Below are positions 28,501-43,500 of a stretch of 64,000 nt of DNA, piece by piece. This DNA comes from Sapria himalayana. Lineage: Eukaryota; Streptophyta; Magnoliopsida; Malpighiales; Rafflesiaceae. The translations under genes were made by a program, and so were the position numbers. Under the pieces are notes generated by a model. It was not told the DNA's origin and did not search any database. It saw nothing but the letters and a program-made list of their open reading frames with translations. The stretch covers positions 496,001-560,000 of the forward strand of contig JAREIK010000500.1 in the NCBI GenBank assembly GCA_029783825.1, read 5' to 3'. Each line of letters opens with the position of its first letter. Position 1 is the first letter of the stretch.

Positions 28501-31500
28501 TGTTGTGAGATGTGCAAGATACACCGAGGTATAAAGGCCTCCTGGAGCCCCAAGGCATAAGGTGCTTATAAGGCACTGACTCTTTTATGTAAGGCACACC
28601 TTATTTTACATATATATTTTTAAAAATATTATCAAATATAATGAGTCTCGCCAACGTGTGTCAAAAGGCCGAGGCAGGCCGGGCAAACAATTTTTTTCCA
28701 GGCCCATATGGGCGCTCATGTCATGCCTGGCATGACACGATTCATTGGAGAGTAGGCCCAGCACAACATGCGGCCTGAAATCAGCCTGGATTCGAGCCGG
28801 TTCGGGATGCTTCAGGTGGAATAAAACATATTTTAGGTTAAGATGAAATTAGGGAATTTAAGATTGGTGTTGCCACCCCACCATCGCCTGTAATGGCGTG
28901 CCGAGCTGTCGCCCATCAGGCATCTCTACGTCAGTAGTCATACGTCGCTCGGCGCATCGTCGCTCATGCCATGTCCACGTGACAGGCACCCAGGTCATGT
29001 CTGGCACAACACGCAAGTTGAAAACCCTCGGTACGGCACAAATAGTGCCTAGGGTCAGCCATGCAGGAGCCAGGGCATGATCCTAAACCATGTCATACCG
29101 AGCCAAGTATGCCTGAACCGTGTTGGGCTTCAATCAGGCCTGGGCCGCCCAGCCCATTTTACACCTCTAATCTAGCTTGTGGAGAGCTTCGCGTCTCAAA
29201 GAAGCTCACCACACAAAGGAATGCATGTGGAAAGAGTCGTGCCTCAAGAAATGCACTGGCCTTTTCTGCTATCCATGCGCCTGCATGAAAAAGCCTCGCC
29301 CCAACCAAGGCGAGGCACCATGTCTGAGATTTACATGCAGCTAAGCCTAGGCGTGCCTAAGGCACGCTTTTAACAATCATGATCATGTCTAAATTACTAA
29401 TTAGTAGAGAAAGTCACTAATCAATTATATATAGACCTTCTAATTGATGGTATAAAGTTACTCTTATTCAATCGTCATACTTACCAACAAAAAAAAAACA
29501 TGTTAATTTTGAAAAATACAAATTCTAAGGAAAGTAAATTTGCTTCAAGTCTAAATGACATAGTAGTCCATGGGTTTTCACCAATATAGACTTTTGTGAG
29601 CAAGAAATTAAAATTCCTAACCACCCAAAACCAAGAGACGATACTATGAGAAGAGGTCATACTTAACCTGCTCGTACCAATGACAAGCCAACCAACAAAC
29701 CAAATAATCATACTACTAATTCCTCTAATATTAACTTTTTGATCACTCTCATAATGAGATGAAAAAATTATACTTTACAATTTATTTCATACATTTTATC
29801 ATAATTTTGTCTTTTTCCTTTTTTTATATTTCTTTTATGTTTTTGATTGGCAATATTAGGATGTCTTTATTTGATATATTATCTCATACAAGATAGTGTC
29901 AAACGATAAAAAAACATAAAAATGATTCATTCAATGTTGCTTGTGAACTAATATGATCTTAGAAAATATTTGTTGTTAATTACAGGTAGATAGCCACTAT
30001 AAAGATAGCCATGCAACAATACAGGTTATCTTAAGGCAAGACTCTTGAAAATGTTCACTCAAATGCTTGGTATAGATTAATAAAATATTTTTTATCTAGT
30101 TACTCAAATTTCTCAGTACAAATACTTATTTCACTTGCAGTACCTCACAAGTAAACAATATACCAACTAAACATAATTATTAGATTTCTTTACGATGACC
30201 TCAAGAAAAAGAGGTGTATAATGAGAGGCCATATGAGTTGAGGAGCTGAATCATGCACAATTTGTAGAATTCAAAAGGTATTATATGACATTAAGTAATT
30301 ATTAAGAGTCAAATTTATGATATTATTATATTTAGCTACCATATTTATATTACACAAATATGTCACAAAATTTTTCTTATTATTTTAGAAGAATCATAAT
30401 GACAAAATGATTTAGTTCAATATTTAGGTACGTGATATTCTAATTATGAGATATGACAAATTAAAAGTACTCAACTCAAAGAATATATTTAATTATAACC
30501 ATAGATAAAAGACTTTGGTATACTCAATATTTTCTTAGCATTATATATTTGATTCTATAAAAAAATTATTTTGTCACATATGAGATATTCAATTGATACA
30601 CTCATTAAAATATAACTTTGAACAATGATAAAAATTTCCGATATATTCACCGATATATTTCAGATATATCCGTAAATAATAAGTATCGATATATTCATTA
30701 AAACTGATATATTTATCCTTGATTAGTGCTCATGTACAAATACACACCGATATATATTCAATATATCCGATATATCCGTAAAATCCAAGTATTGATATAT
30801 ATGCAGAAACAAATATTTTAATCCTTATATTTGAGTTATACTTCAGCAAATACTCATATTAATCTACGTACTAATTTGACTATTAATATATCAAATTAAG
30901 TTGATTCTACTATCTATAGAAAAATTATATAAAAAGATAATTATCTAATTATTATCAGACTATATATAAAATATACAATCAATATAATTAATTATTTCTT
31001 AAATTTTTTTTGATATATTTACTTTGAAGCAACTTTTTAAATATTAAGTTATACAAAAAGATCTCCAAGGACTAAAATCTCTTTTATGATCATGAATATG
31101 TGTATTTAGCTATTAGCAGGGTATGCATGTTTGAATTTTGCATCAGCATAGGATATTCAAAGAGATCTCCCTCATGTTTGAATTTTGCAGGCAGGTATCG
31201 CATGGCATGGCCTGACACAGCCCGTCAAAATTGACTTGTGGCATGATCCAGAAAAACTAGAATCATGCCTGGAATAGTGTCAAGCCAGCATGTGGCAAGG
31301 TTCTAGCCTTGTCAGGTCATGATTTCTAGCCCGGATGAAGCAAAAGATGGAATACTACACAACACAGCAAGCCAACCCGTGTAGGCTGATTTTGGCTTAG
31401 CTTGCCAACTTGGGCTAGCAGGAACCTGGCCCATGCTAATCTAGAATGAATCATGCTTGCTTGGATGTGACCCAAGCTAGCTTGGAACGAACCCAAGCTA

Positions 31501-34500
31501 GCCTAGGCTAGGCTAGGTTCGATCCGTGCCTAGACCCGACAAGATCTAGCATGACCAAAGTAACCAGCAGACCAATAGGTCATGTTGAACTACTATTTTT
31601 TGAAACCATGTCAGCACATCATGACTCATGCTCAAAACCATGTCACGCATGAGATGGCATGGTAACCCACCTATTCCTAAAAAAAATGGGTCTTGCCAAA
31701 CCCACACAACTTATTTGATATTTCTATACCATCAAATATCGAGATGAGATCTATGACAAAATTTTCTACTTTTCTTATAGGTAACTTTATCTTATAAAAA
31801 AAGTAATAATGATTATTTTGAGATCTCGTATAGAAACATAGTTCAGAGTCTTGACAATAATTAAATATAATATACTTTGGATGCAATATTTATTTGAAGA
31901 AATTGAATATTTATTTTTCTATCTCATTACCTTTTACTATAATTGTAAGCCATATAATTTTCATTTGAGTATTTCACATGCAAACGAAACACATGGAAAT
32001 ATATTATTTATTTCTCATGGAAAACATCATGAATAAAATCATTATTACATGTATACAAACATTGAAACAACCTACAAAATATTTTATGAAAAGCCTTAAA
32101 AAAATCTTGAATTACCTCTCTCATTCAAACTTGTCATTCTTGATTTTTATGCATAAGCTTGAAAGTGAGTATTATGATTTAAATATAGATTGTACCAGTC
32201 ACTTTTATTTATTATATAAGAAAATTATTTATATTTTGTTTTGTATAGTGTGTATTGGAGTTTGCCCTTTGATAGAAGTTGTGTTTACTATTTTACTATT
32301 TTTTATTTGTTTCAATTTTTTTATTTTCTGTTACATTATTATTATTATTATTATTACATTATTATTATTTTTTTTAAGTTGTTTCTTTATTTTTTTCACA
32401 TTCAATTTGTAATTTGGTATCAGAGTCATACCCTATGAAACAAGACATTATGATAGTGTGTATTTAATTACGGTCGTAAACCCTAAAAAATGTGTATCAC
32501 TTTATTGTTGCAAACATCAGTGTGCAACAAAAAAATAAAAATAAAATCAAGAAAAAAATTTTGAATTTGTCACATGCGACTTGCTACTAATTTGGCATGC
32601 AACAAACATAGGTGTGCCTACTGATTGAGTGATTTCGACTATAATGAATCAAAAAGAATTAAGGCTTTGGAAAACCTATTTTTTTGTCATTAGAGTCTAC
32701 CTTTCTCTTTTCCATTTTAATTTTGACTATTTAAACATAATTGATAAAAGATAAATTCTTAAAACATATTAACATTGATGTCAAATTATATGTTGTTTGT
32801 ATCTATGAAATTACAAGGATAACAATAGTTGACTCACTATATAATAATCACAAAAATGAAAAAATATATATTTAAATTTGTTGCCTTATTAAATATATTA
32901 AAAATAAACAATAGATAAAGATCACACCTACTACTCAGAAGTTATCTATAAAAATTCTTAAATATTTGAGTTATTCTAATATTTTTCCTTCTATATGCTA
33001 GGAAGTTGCAATTTTTGTTTGTTGAAAGACAGACTCACATCTTTCACAGACGAAACATCTCTCAAACATGGAGAATGATTTATAACCTATTCATATAAAG
33101 ATCATTTCCAAAGGACATTGAGAAAGATTTTTCTTCCATATGCAAGAAGTTGTCAATGAGAATTTTTGAATATTTAAGTTATTTTAATATTTTTCCTTAT
33201 GCTAAAATATTGCAGTCGATGTTGTTAGAAGACAAACTCACATCTTTCACGTACGTAACATCTTCCAAACATGGAGAGAGATTTTCATTCCATAGAAAAC
33301 TTCAATTCTATTACAAATAGAAATAGAATATCTATTAGCACAAAAAATAGAAATAAAATAATTGTAATAGAATATCTATTACAATTATTTTAACAAAGTT
33401 ATTTCTAATTTATTTTCACATATTGTTGTGGATTCCATGATTATAGAAAGAGCTCAAGGCAAATCTCAAAGCAAGCCTAAATTGATCCAGTCTCTATGTT
33501 GGAGTTCTTCTACATTTTTTTCATGGTGTAAGATTTGTTTTTGGTGCCGCTGTATGTCTGCCTCACATGATTCTTCTTCTGTGTCATTATCTTAGTAGCA
33601 TATTTAATTAGGATTGGATTATATAATAGGTTAACTACAATTTGAGAACATTTCTCACTTGGATATCCAATGACTATTGTTCATCACCCAAGAGAACATC
33701 ATAAATTGTTCCTCGCATTGTTGCCCAACTGTTGCCAGCTTCGTCATATAACACAAGTCTATTGATTCTGATTTAAACTGGTAAGTTTCTCATTTCATTT
33801 TGGTGTATTTGACCTTTCACGCATCAGTTTGAAGGAAGTGTTGAAGATTAATCTTTGTTAGATATTGTAGTTTTTACTATTTTTATTTATTTTAATTTTT
33901 TGTTTTCTGTTTGATGAGGACATTCAACTTAAGTGTGATGTCTCAATTAATTTATCTCGTATATAAGGAATTTTATTTCATATATAAGGAATGTGTTACT
34001 AAGACATAGATTTCTAAGAAACTAAAGATAAGTTTTCTTTTGTTATATTGTTGTTATTTATATTTATGAGATCTAATATTTAACTAGTATAATATTCTCA
34101 ACTTTATCAATAATAAATAATCACATTGAGAACAAAATAAACAAAAGATTTAACACACTCGCATGTATCAAGAGAATCTACCGTATGTGAGAAAACATAT
34201 AATTCATCGTGCTCAATATCAAAAAAAGATTTCTTTAGATTCTTTCAATCATACAAATAAAAATTAAAAGAATATAAAATAACACTTGAATTGAATTGTC
34301 TAAAAATACAACTCATAAAAAATATTAACATGACAATCAAAAAAAAAGTAAAAAACATAGAAGAAATAATGAGTAAAGTTAAATATTATAGTACTCAATG
34401 AGTTTTAAAAGATTGTCATTGATAAATGCAATAAACAAAAATAAAAACAAAAAGTAGTTAAAATGCAACAATCACATATAGTATAAGTATTATCTTATGA

Positions 34501-37500
34501 ATCAATAACATACGAGTATAGAGTTGAACTTGAAAAATAAGACAAGAGTTGTATTTTGAGATAAAGAAAAACTTATTGTTGCTCTACTAAAGAAGAAGTA
34601 TGAGTATCCCCTTTAGAAAGAGTTAAGGTAAAAAGACTATATAAAGAGCTATGACTGACTCATGTAGTCAATAAGTATCTCATAATATTGTGAAATACTA
34701 TCGGCTTCCTATCAGAAAATAATATTCAAGAATTATCTTTGTTATGACTCATCCATCTGCATTGTGTATAGTGAATTGAAGCTCTTCTATCTCTGTCTAT
34801 GCTACAACTAGCACACCATATGTAAATTGTTTTGGTTTCAAAGGTTGTAAGTAGAGGTCGTACCTAGAATACATGACTTATATATTAGCATATTATCTAA
34901 GAGAAATTAATATCTCAATAATATTATTCTCAAAAAATAAGTGGTACTATATCTAATCATTGATCAATCGCGAACCCGAGACTTAATGTTTTTTGACGAA
35001 GACGCTTAACATTATACTAATGCATGAACTTCATTATATGCATACAACATAATGACCTCTCAAGTGATCAGTCATCTAAATACTATTATGATTTCCAAGT
35101 TTAATAGTTACAATGTTCACCTCCGCTAAAAAACATAATCCATAAAACCATCAAAATACAAACATGTCCTTCAAACAAAAGTTAAGGTTTTCAATCCAAA
35201 ACCTTAATTATTAGGAAAATCACAATAAGCCTCAATTCATCAAAATACAAATATGTCTACAATCAAAACCCTTAATTCAAAAAAAAAAAAAAGAATTTCT
35301 GCCCCATTTTCCCTAATTGAAGGGCACCTTCTCCAAAGAAGCACAAAAACAAGGCAACTCTAATTGTCACCAAAAATGTTATTGCCAAAAAAAAACATTA
35401 TTGTCATTGTCATTTTTTTTTTGGCAACATCGCACCATTTGGTGCCAACTTAGTGTGCGTCGCACATGGTTGTGAGCATCTACTTTGCATGAAATTAGGT
35501 GCATTGCGCTTGTATAGTGCATGTAAAATCTCACAAGCCCTAGGTTTTGCACCTCTAAGGTTTTGCTTCTGATAATCAGCAGAAACATAAATCAAACATC
35601 AAATCACCTCAACAATACTCAATAAAAATAACATACAATAATATTTTGAAATAATGAATCAATAAATTGGAACAAGTCACATATTACATGCTCTTATTTA
35701 ATTATGACATTATAAAATTAAAATTATATAAAAAAGTCAATCAATGAAAGATATGCCTATAAACTAACACAAAAACAAAAAAAAGGAATCTATATATATA
35801 TATATAAAACATATTAATAATGATAAGCATTTTATTTAAAATAAATATTTATAATTAATGATGATAAGCATTTAACTTAGTTATTTCTAGATGTGGCAAG
35901 TGGGTCGGCATGGGTCGTGCTGGGTCAAGCAATGCCAGACCTCATGCCTGGTCCAAAAACACAGTCCAGAAGCACGGGCAACGTTCCCCAGAACATGGGT
36001 TGGGTATCATGCACAGTCCGTGCCCAATATTTAAAAAAATATTATAATATTCACAAAAATTCATCTGCCTTGCCTGGTGCACGTGGCAAAATCTTTTAAC
36101 CTGCCACATGGTTGGCTAAAAGTCTCGGACCACGCCTGCTCTGCCCAATATTTAAAAAAAAATATTATAATATTCATAAAAATCCATCCGCCCTACCTGG
36201 TGCACATGGCAGAATTTTTTAATTAACCCAGCCACTCCTCCGCTCTTGTTCATAAAAATTAATATATTATAATATACCGATTACTACTCAATCATATTGC
36301 ATAATAATAATAAGAACCTTAATATTTTATAATAATAAAAATTATATGAATTCACATAACCCTTGTTGTCTAATATAACATAAGATCTACTGACTACTCT
36401 GTAATTATACATAGAATTATAGTTTACTTTTTTGTTGCAGTGATTATCATTTCATATAAGAAATTAAGACTATAGTCAAATATCATTGAGACACTAGCAT
36501 GCATAAAAGATTGAAAAAATTCAAAGTTGAGCATCCAAGATTGGGTTGCAATAAGAGCGGAAGAATTACTAACCGATAATGACTCGTGGAACTAAGATTG
36601 AGCTTACCACTAATAAAACCATCAAACACTTACAAAATGATAATAAGTTACATTTTTACACTGATTAACAGTGAGATTGAGATTGAACTTGCATGATTAT
36701 GATTGACAATTTTTATTTTATGTTGTGACGTATTATTTTATTTTTTTATAGATTGGATGATGATTGATAGATGTGTTTTTTTTAATATTTTTGATTATTA
36801 AACTTTGTCATTAGTATTAATAATTTTATTTTTTTTATGATTTATGTGAACTAAATAAAGAATATAAAGTCGTGACTCATTATGACCCAAATGAATAACT
36901 TAAATTTTTAAATTTTAAAAAAAAATTATAATGATAAGCCGCAACCAGTGAGCGGTTGATCAAGCTAGAAGCTTCCGAGCATGACCCAACCCGACTCGGC
37001 ATGGCCCAACTTGGGACAGGCACAATTTGGCCTGACTCTACCCAGACTCAGGCCGGCCAGGCCATGACGAGCCAACCATATTCAAGTCGTGTCGTTCCAT
37101 GTACTTAACGATGGCCCGACTGGGCCACCAAAAAATGAGTAATGCTAGCATGGAACAGCCCATTTGACACATCTATTTTGTATCATAGATTTTATTTATT
37201 TTTTAGTTATTTCATAAAAGAATTAAAAAATGAATTAATAAAAATATAAAAAACATCAAAAATAATAATGCCTTAGAATATATTTTAACAGTTTCAATAC
37301 TAGCAAACCCTCGTAAAATAAAATTACAAAAAAAATTGATATTTAATAGAAATTACTATTAAACTTCTATATAATAAAAATATTCTTTTATATTTTTAAA
37401 AAGACAGTAATTACATTTAATTGTAAATTATAAAAGATATACGATATAAAATAAACACTACAACTTTAAATTATATGATTTTCATTAATAATTACATCTT

Positions 37501-40500
37501 TTGATTTTTACTGCCAACTTGTTATTTCTTTTAATATGATTAGATGATAAGTCTATATTATTGATTAAGTATGTAAATGATATCCTTATTATAAAATATG
37601 ATGAATTAGGCATTATTCAACTCAATGGATACTTCAATTACAAGTTTAATTGAAAAATCTTGGCTGACTCATATTTTTTGAGAAAGAAGCTTATAAAATA
37701 AAAGATACAATGTTACCACATAAAAGATATATTGTATATACTCTTACAGAAGTAACTTCCTACAAGCATATAAAACATACAGAGATATATATTTATTTCT
37801 CATGAAGAATATTGAATATGAGATCATTATTTCCTATAAAAGGTCAGCTAGTCAAAATATTATTACAGAAGAGATATATTGTAAATATTCTCACAAAGGT
37901 TGGCCTTTTAGATTGTGTTCCAACGAATACTACTATTAAACCAAGTGATGATTCCTTATTTAATATGGAACCTCCAGTTAACTCCACTACTTACAAAAAA
38001 ATAATAACAAGATTAAATAATTTGACTATTAATATATCAAATATGATTTATGCAGTCAATACAATTAATTATTTTCTAAATTTTTTATAATATGTTCACT
38101 CAAATACTATCTCTTGACATACTTATGTATGTGAAGAAAGTTTTAGGCCTTTATCTCTTCCAATGATTGTTGGTACCTTTAGATAGCAAGTTGTTTTATA
38201 TTTCAGTTGAACAACTTGCCCAAAGAAGAGAACTACTACTATATATTTAATTTATCTTAGAGACAATCTTGTCTCTTAAAACAATAATAAACAAATGGTA
38301 GTCTCAAATCTAATATAAAGATAAAATTTAAATCACATTCTTGAGATGATCGAATACCCACTTAGGTTTTCTACTGGTCTCTATTATGATAGTTAAGCAG
38401 TATAAAATATATCTTTTAATTTAATATTTCATAAACATATAAAAATATAAAAATAATTTTTTTTTTCATAGAGAATATACAAGATGAAACTATTATTATA
38501 ACATACATTATTATAGTAAATCACCTAATCAAATTCACAAAAAGCTTAAAAATGTCAGTTTATTTTTTTTTCAAGCTTATTGACTTAATATTACACACCA
38601 CTTTAATATGGAGTGTTGAGATTTATATTTATTATTCTCTTCTATATTTATAAATTTTTTTTATAATTTTCCCCAATATTTTTTTGCTTTCTATTCATAA
38701 TAATAGGACTTTTCTTCTAAATATAAAAGAGTTTTATGGATAATGATTTTTCATTTGTGGCTTTAACAATATCTATTTATAAAAGTAAAAACATAATATA
38801 AGAGAATCTCAACTTATTATGAACACTCCATGTGTAACTAAATAATTAAGTATAGTGGTCAAGTTAATGCAAGTCATGTCAGGGGCGAACATATGAATGT
38901 TGTACCCTATACATAAAATTAATATCTCAAAAATCTCACATCTGAAAATTTAAGATATTATATTGAGGAATCTCAAACCCAAAACCTATTATCCTTAAAT
39001 GAACATACTTATCATTACATTAAAATATAATCTTCAATACATACATATAATAAGAGAACTTATCAAGTGATCAACCATCACAATATTATTTTCATTCAAA
39101 CATTTCTAACTTCAGATTTCTACTAGAAATAAATATATAGAAAGACAGAATGATTAAAATACTCTTATATTATGAAAATCAACTACATACATTATAATTA
39201 CTAAATTCAATAGTCTCAAAATAATAAGCCTTATTATAGTTTTCACTCACATTACCTTTTATTTTATTTAATTTTTAAGATTTTAAATGAGAACACCTGA
39301 CATATAAGTTATCTCAATCATATTTATCATTACATAAAGACTTGAATTATAGATTGACATTATTGAATGTGTTTGCATTTTTTTTATTTTATTATGTTCC
39401 CCAAAATTATAGATTGACATTCAATGTGATATCATAGTATTGGTTTGTATGCCCTAGAAAATGTGTATGTAATTGCTACTATGGTGATACATGTGTAATG
39501 AGGAGGTATGCACAATGAAAGTGCACATGGTTAAAATGCACATTGCTACTATGATGAATCACTCATAGTAGAAGTGGAGGTAGCAGAGGCACGCATAGTA
39601 AGAGTGCACATGGTGGTTGCTTGCACAATGAAAGTGCACGCATTGGGGCACACAGTAAAATGCACATTGTCTTTTTGAATTAGTAAATAGTTCATTAGCT
39701 ATCTTCTAACTGACACACACAACAAATAGTTAGACATGATTAGCAACCTAAATGAAGCAACACAATTTTTATCGGTCAAGCAATCTCTTCATAAAAACAA
39801 CAAAGAAGATGATGAAATCGTCAATCAACTAGGAGAGAATGGGCCTCGCTTCTAGAACCTACATGATTGTCTTCTTCAGAGGTTGTGAAGCACACGCAAT
39901 TCTTAGGTGTTTTTAGTGGACGTGTTTTTAGGGTTGTGTCAACTATAATAAATTAAAAAAAAAAAAGATATTATGGTTTAAACTTTAAAAAACCCTTATT
40001 TGACTTGGGATAAATTTATAATTTTAAAACTTTGAACTAGAAGTGTCAAACGTACAGTACCGTGTAGGCACGGCTCATTTTTTAGTGGCACAGACGGGCC
40101 ACTATGTCATGTAGGACCTGGCCAAGCACGAATTGAATATGGTCGGCCCAGCCTGACACAGCCCAGCAAGCCCAAGTCTAGGCAAGGTCGAGCCGGGTCA
40201 TGCTTGATCATGTCGGGTCGTGCCGAGTCGAGCCGAGATATGCCAAAAGGCTTTCAGCCTAGTCAATGATCAATGGTTGTGATTTATGATTTTAAATTTT
40301 TTTTTGTAAATTTAAAATTTTAAGTTACTCATTTGGGGCATTAAGAGTTACGATATTATATTATTTATTTATTTCACATAAATCACAAAAAACTAAAATT
40401 ATTAACACATATAATAAAATTTAATAATTAAAAATATCAAAAAAACACATCAATTAATTATCATTTAGTTCAGAAAAAAATAATACGTCACAACAATAAT

Positions 40501-43500
40501 ATAAAATAAAAATTGTCTATCATAATCATGCAAGCTCAATCACAATCTCAATTGATGTAAGAATATAACTAATCATCATTGCATATGTATTTGATAATAT
40601 CACTAGCGGTGGGCTCAACATCCTCAAAATTCACTGAGTCATCTTCTATCAGCAATTTATCCACTCTTATAGTATCATGATCTTGTATGTCAAGCATCGA
40701 ATCCTCTCAACCCATCAAGCATGTTAATGTCTTAAAAATATCTGGTTACAGTCTCGATCTCCTATCTGAAATTATATTCACTGCAACAACAAAAAATAAA
40801 AACTGATGTTATGCTCGATACTGAAAAAATTAATTAATCACGTGTTATCTTAGATAGTATGGGATAAGTAAACACATATTTTCTACCATTATAAAATATC
40901 AAGATTCTTATTATTATTATGTGATATGAATGAAAAAATCATTGTCTTCAAATATAGTATCCATATTTATACTCAAAATTTAGTTACAACTACAATCATA
41001 TATGATGTCGTAGTATATAAATAACTCAGTTAATTTTTTGTGAATAAACCCTTAAGGTTGGTGTTCTTAATTCATGCACGTGAATATGTATGTCAAAATA
41101 TTTTCTACTACTTCCACCTTAAACTTATTATCAATGCAAAAGTAAGATAAAAAAAATGAAATAGTAAATTAGTACTTTATGTACTTAGTTTTTATTTCAA
41201 CAACTATATCACTAAATATCAGGTCATCTCTAAACTTCATAAATATGTCACTAATATTACATATGTACCTGAGTGTCATACAAGTGATGAGAGTATAAAC
41301 AGATAAACATTTTTCGTCTTGTTAAAAAAAAATTTTAGGATTTTCATAAATAAAATTTATATATCACAGTCTTTATTGTTAACAATAAGTTCGTCACTCT
41401 TATAATTGACATAGTTAAATATCACATGTTTGTTACAAATATATGACTACAATATCAAGTAAATATAATTCTAATGATATTTTACATTCATTTAAAAATT
41501 TTTCTTTAAACCCGCAGACAAATAAAAACTATCAAACTCTTATTGTGTGCTAGACATCCAAAGATATTTTAATGAGTTCATCACCGCTTGTACTATCAGT
41601 TTAATGATGTGACACATATATTTGACATAAAAAATATATCTTAATAGCTCATCTCTAATAGTTCTAATAAACATGTTAATGACTATTCCATTATTAGATA
41701 TGTTATCAACTATTATATTAAATATTTTATTTAAAATATTATAATCTCTATAAATTCTTATCATACACTCATATATGACATGACATTCATGAGAATAAAG
41801 AATCTCTTAAAATTCTAAAATCATTTTATTAATTGCTCATTTATAATCTACATAGTAAATACCGAGGCATGCAAAAAATGAATCGACAAGACTAATCTAG
41901 ATATCGGACGTCGCATGTGAACCTAAGAATTATATGATATGCATGCTAAAAATAAATTTGCATAATACTAATTATTCTTGGTCCTCCAAAATTCTAATCG
42001 GAAGACTTATCATGATGATCAGTTTACCATGTCTTTCCTCACTAACTCATTGTGGTATATGAAAGAAACTAACATAAAATTTGTAGGAGTGCATGTGCAC
42101 CCAACCAAGCACATGGCAGGTTAATTAAAAAAAGTCACCACATTACCAGGCGAAGCGAGCAAGTTTTTATGAATATTATATTTTTTAATACCGAGTGAGG
42201 CGGACATGATCTAGTTGGATCGCACCCAATACACAATCCATGTTCCGAGGCACAGTACTTGTGCCATGAATCATGCCTAGCTTGACATGAGGCCCGACAC
42301 CGTCGAGCCCAGCATGACATGAGCCATGCCTCGAGCTGGTATGACCCGGGTCCAAGCGGTGCCTCAGACCATGCCCGGACCACCCAACCCACTTGCCACC
42401 TCTATTATGAACCGAAGAAATCATAATTTCAATTAGTATAGTTAGTCATTCATTTCTAAAATTCTTCTCGACTAGTTTATTTTGATGAAGATCTTCATAT
42501 AATGAGGTATATAAAGAATCTTCATGACTTAAAATCTCTTTAAAAAATCATGAACACTTATAATTGAGCAAGTAATCATATTCGAATTACAGCATTCACC
42601 GGGTGTGTATCTATGACAAGGCTTATTGTTTTGCTTAATTATAATTGTCTCCAAAAAAATAAAGGATAAATAATTATTTTAAAATCTAATATACATATTA
42701 GTTTTAAAATAATGACGATAATTACTTATAAGATATTTGATTATAATATCTATTTGAGAAGATCGATTATGCACTATCTTCTCTTACAATCATTTATTAT
42801 AATAATCCAATAGCAAGACATATCACCCAATTCAATATTTCAAGAGCAGACTAAGCAGTTATATGTGCACAACTTCATATTTAATAAGAAAATTCAAGAT
42901 GAAATTATTATTACAACACATTCAAATAGTCGAGTAGCTAACAGATATTTTCACGAAAATCTTAGAGAAAACTTAGGTTAAAAATTTTTTAACCATGTTT
43001 GGCATCCTATACTTTAAAGCATCGGTTTGAGTGGAGATTTTAGAGTTTGTAGTTTGTTTTATTTTACCTTTTTGTTATATGAAGTTTTTTCATAATTTTG
43101 ATTAAAGCGCCCAATATGTATGCTGCTCCAATCACATTTGCTCATTACATAAAGTTTTGAATTGTACATGGATATCAATGTGTGTTTAAAAACAAATTAT
43201 TTATCACAATATTATAATTTTATCCACCCTGTACAATCATGTTTTTCAGTTGTTTATGCCATCCCAATAATATTATGCTGTCCACCCAGCACAATCACAT
43301 TTTTTAGTTGTCTATTCATTTTTATAACACAACTCAACTATAAATTTCCTAACTCGGCTACTCTTATTATCCCATAACACTCAATGTTCAAACTAATTTA
43401 TTCACATATATAAATCAAAAACAATTGTCATTCCAGTAACACATGCTTCCATTATACTACATGGAAAAGAATTTCATTTTGGAAAGATAGTCATAACCTG

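Larger units (their letters stand above)
30250..32165 (+). pseudogene. Decayed Ty1/copia pol 3' part, split by a hAT element
   Basis: Around 30880-31030 the sequence matches the RT/RNase H connection of the fragment at 37812-38090 (ATACAATCAATATAATTAAT against GCAGTCAATACAATTAAT). After the hAT insertion (31190-31726), 31950-32160 reads EIYYLFLMENIMNKIIIT, then QTLKQPTKYFMKSLKKILN, corresponding to the copia FxREKI...QLADIFTKxL end. Many stops. Antisense to the host gene. The left border is uncertain. Confidence 0.6.
35888..37175 (+). mobile_element. hAT family A deletion derivative with remnant of hATC
   Basis: Starts TAGATGTGGCAAGTGGG and ends ATTTGACACATCTA. It is the same element type as 40038-42404 but in the opposite orientation and lacking most of the transposase: its left ~350 bp matches the complement of the zone near 42100-42404, and 36680-37175 matches the complement of 40038-40540. 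It carries a duplicated ~90-bp unit and a remnant of the dimerisation domain. No exact 8-bp duplication is visible. Confidence 0.75.

Noticed and set aside
31978..32412. 144-codon ORF with hydrophobic C terminus
   Set aside because: Its N-terminal part is the copia pol C-terminal remnant and its Phe/Ile/Leu-rich tail is the T-rich LTR with a TTA microsatellite.
34965..35030. tRNA gene or SINE suggested by an inverted B-box-like GCGAACCCGAGAC
   Set aside because: No cloverleaf can be drawn, no convincing A box is present, and the related copies at 38860 and 51026 lack the B-box word and adjoin copia pol remnants.
35880..37213. GTTATTTC at 35880-35887 and 37206-37213 as a target duplication
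   Set aside because: The right copy lies 30 bp beyond the recognisable terminus ATTTGACACATCTA, and the word is common in this AT-rich DNA.
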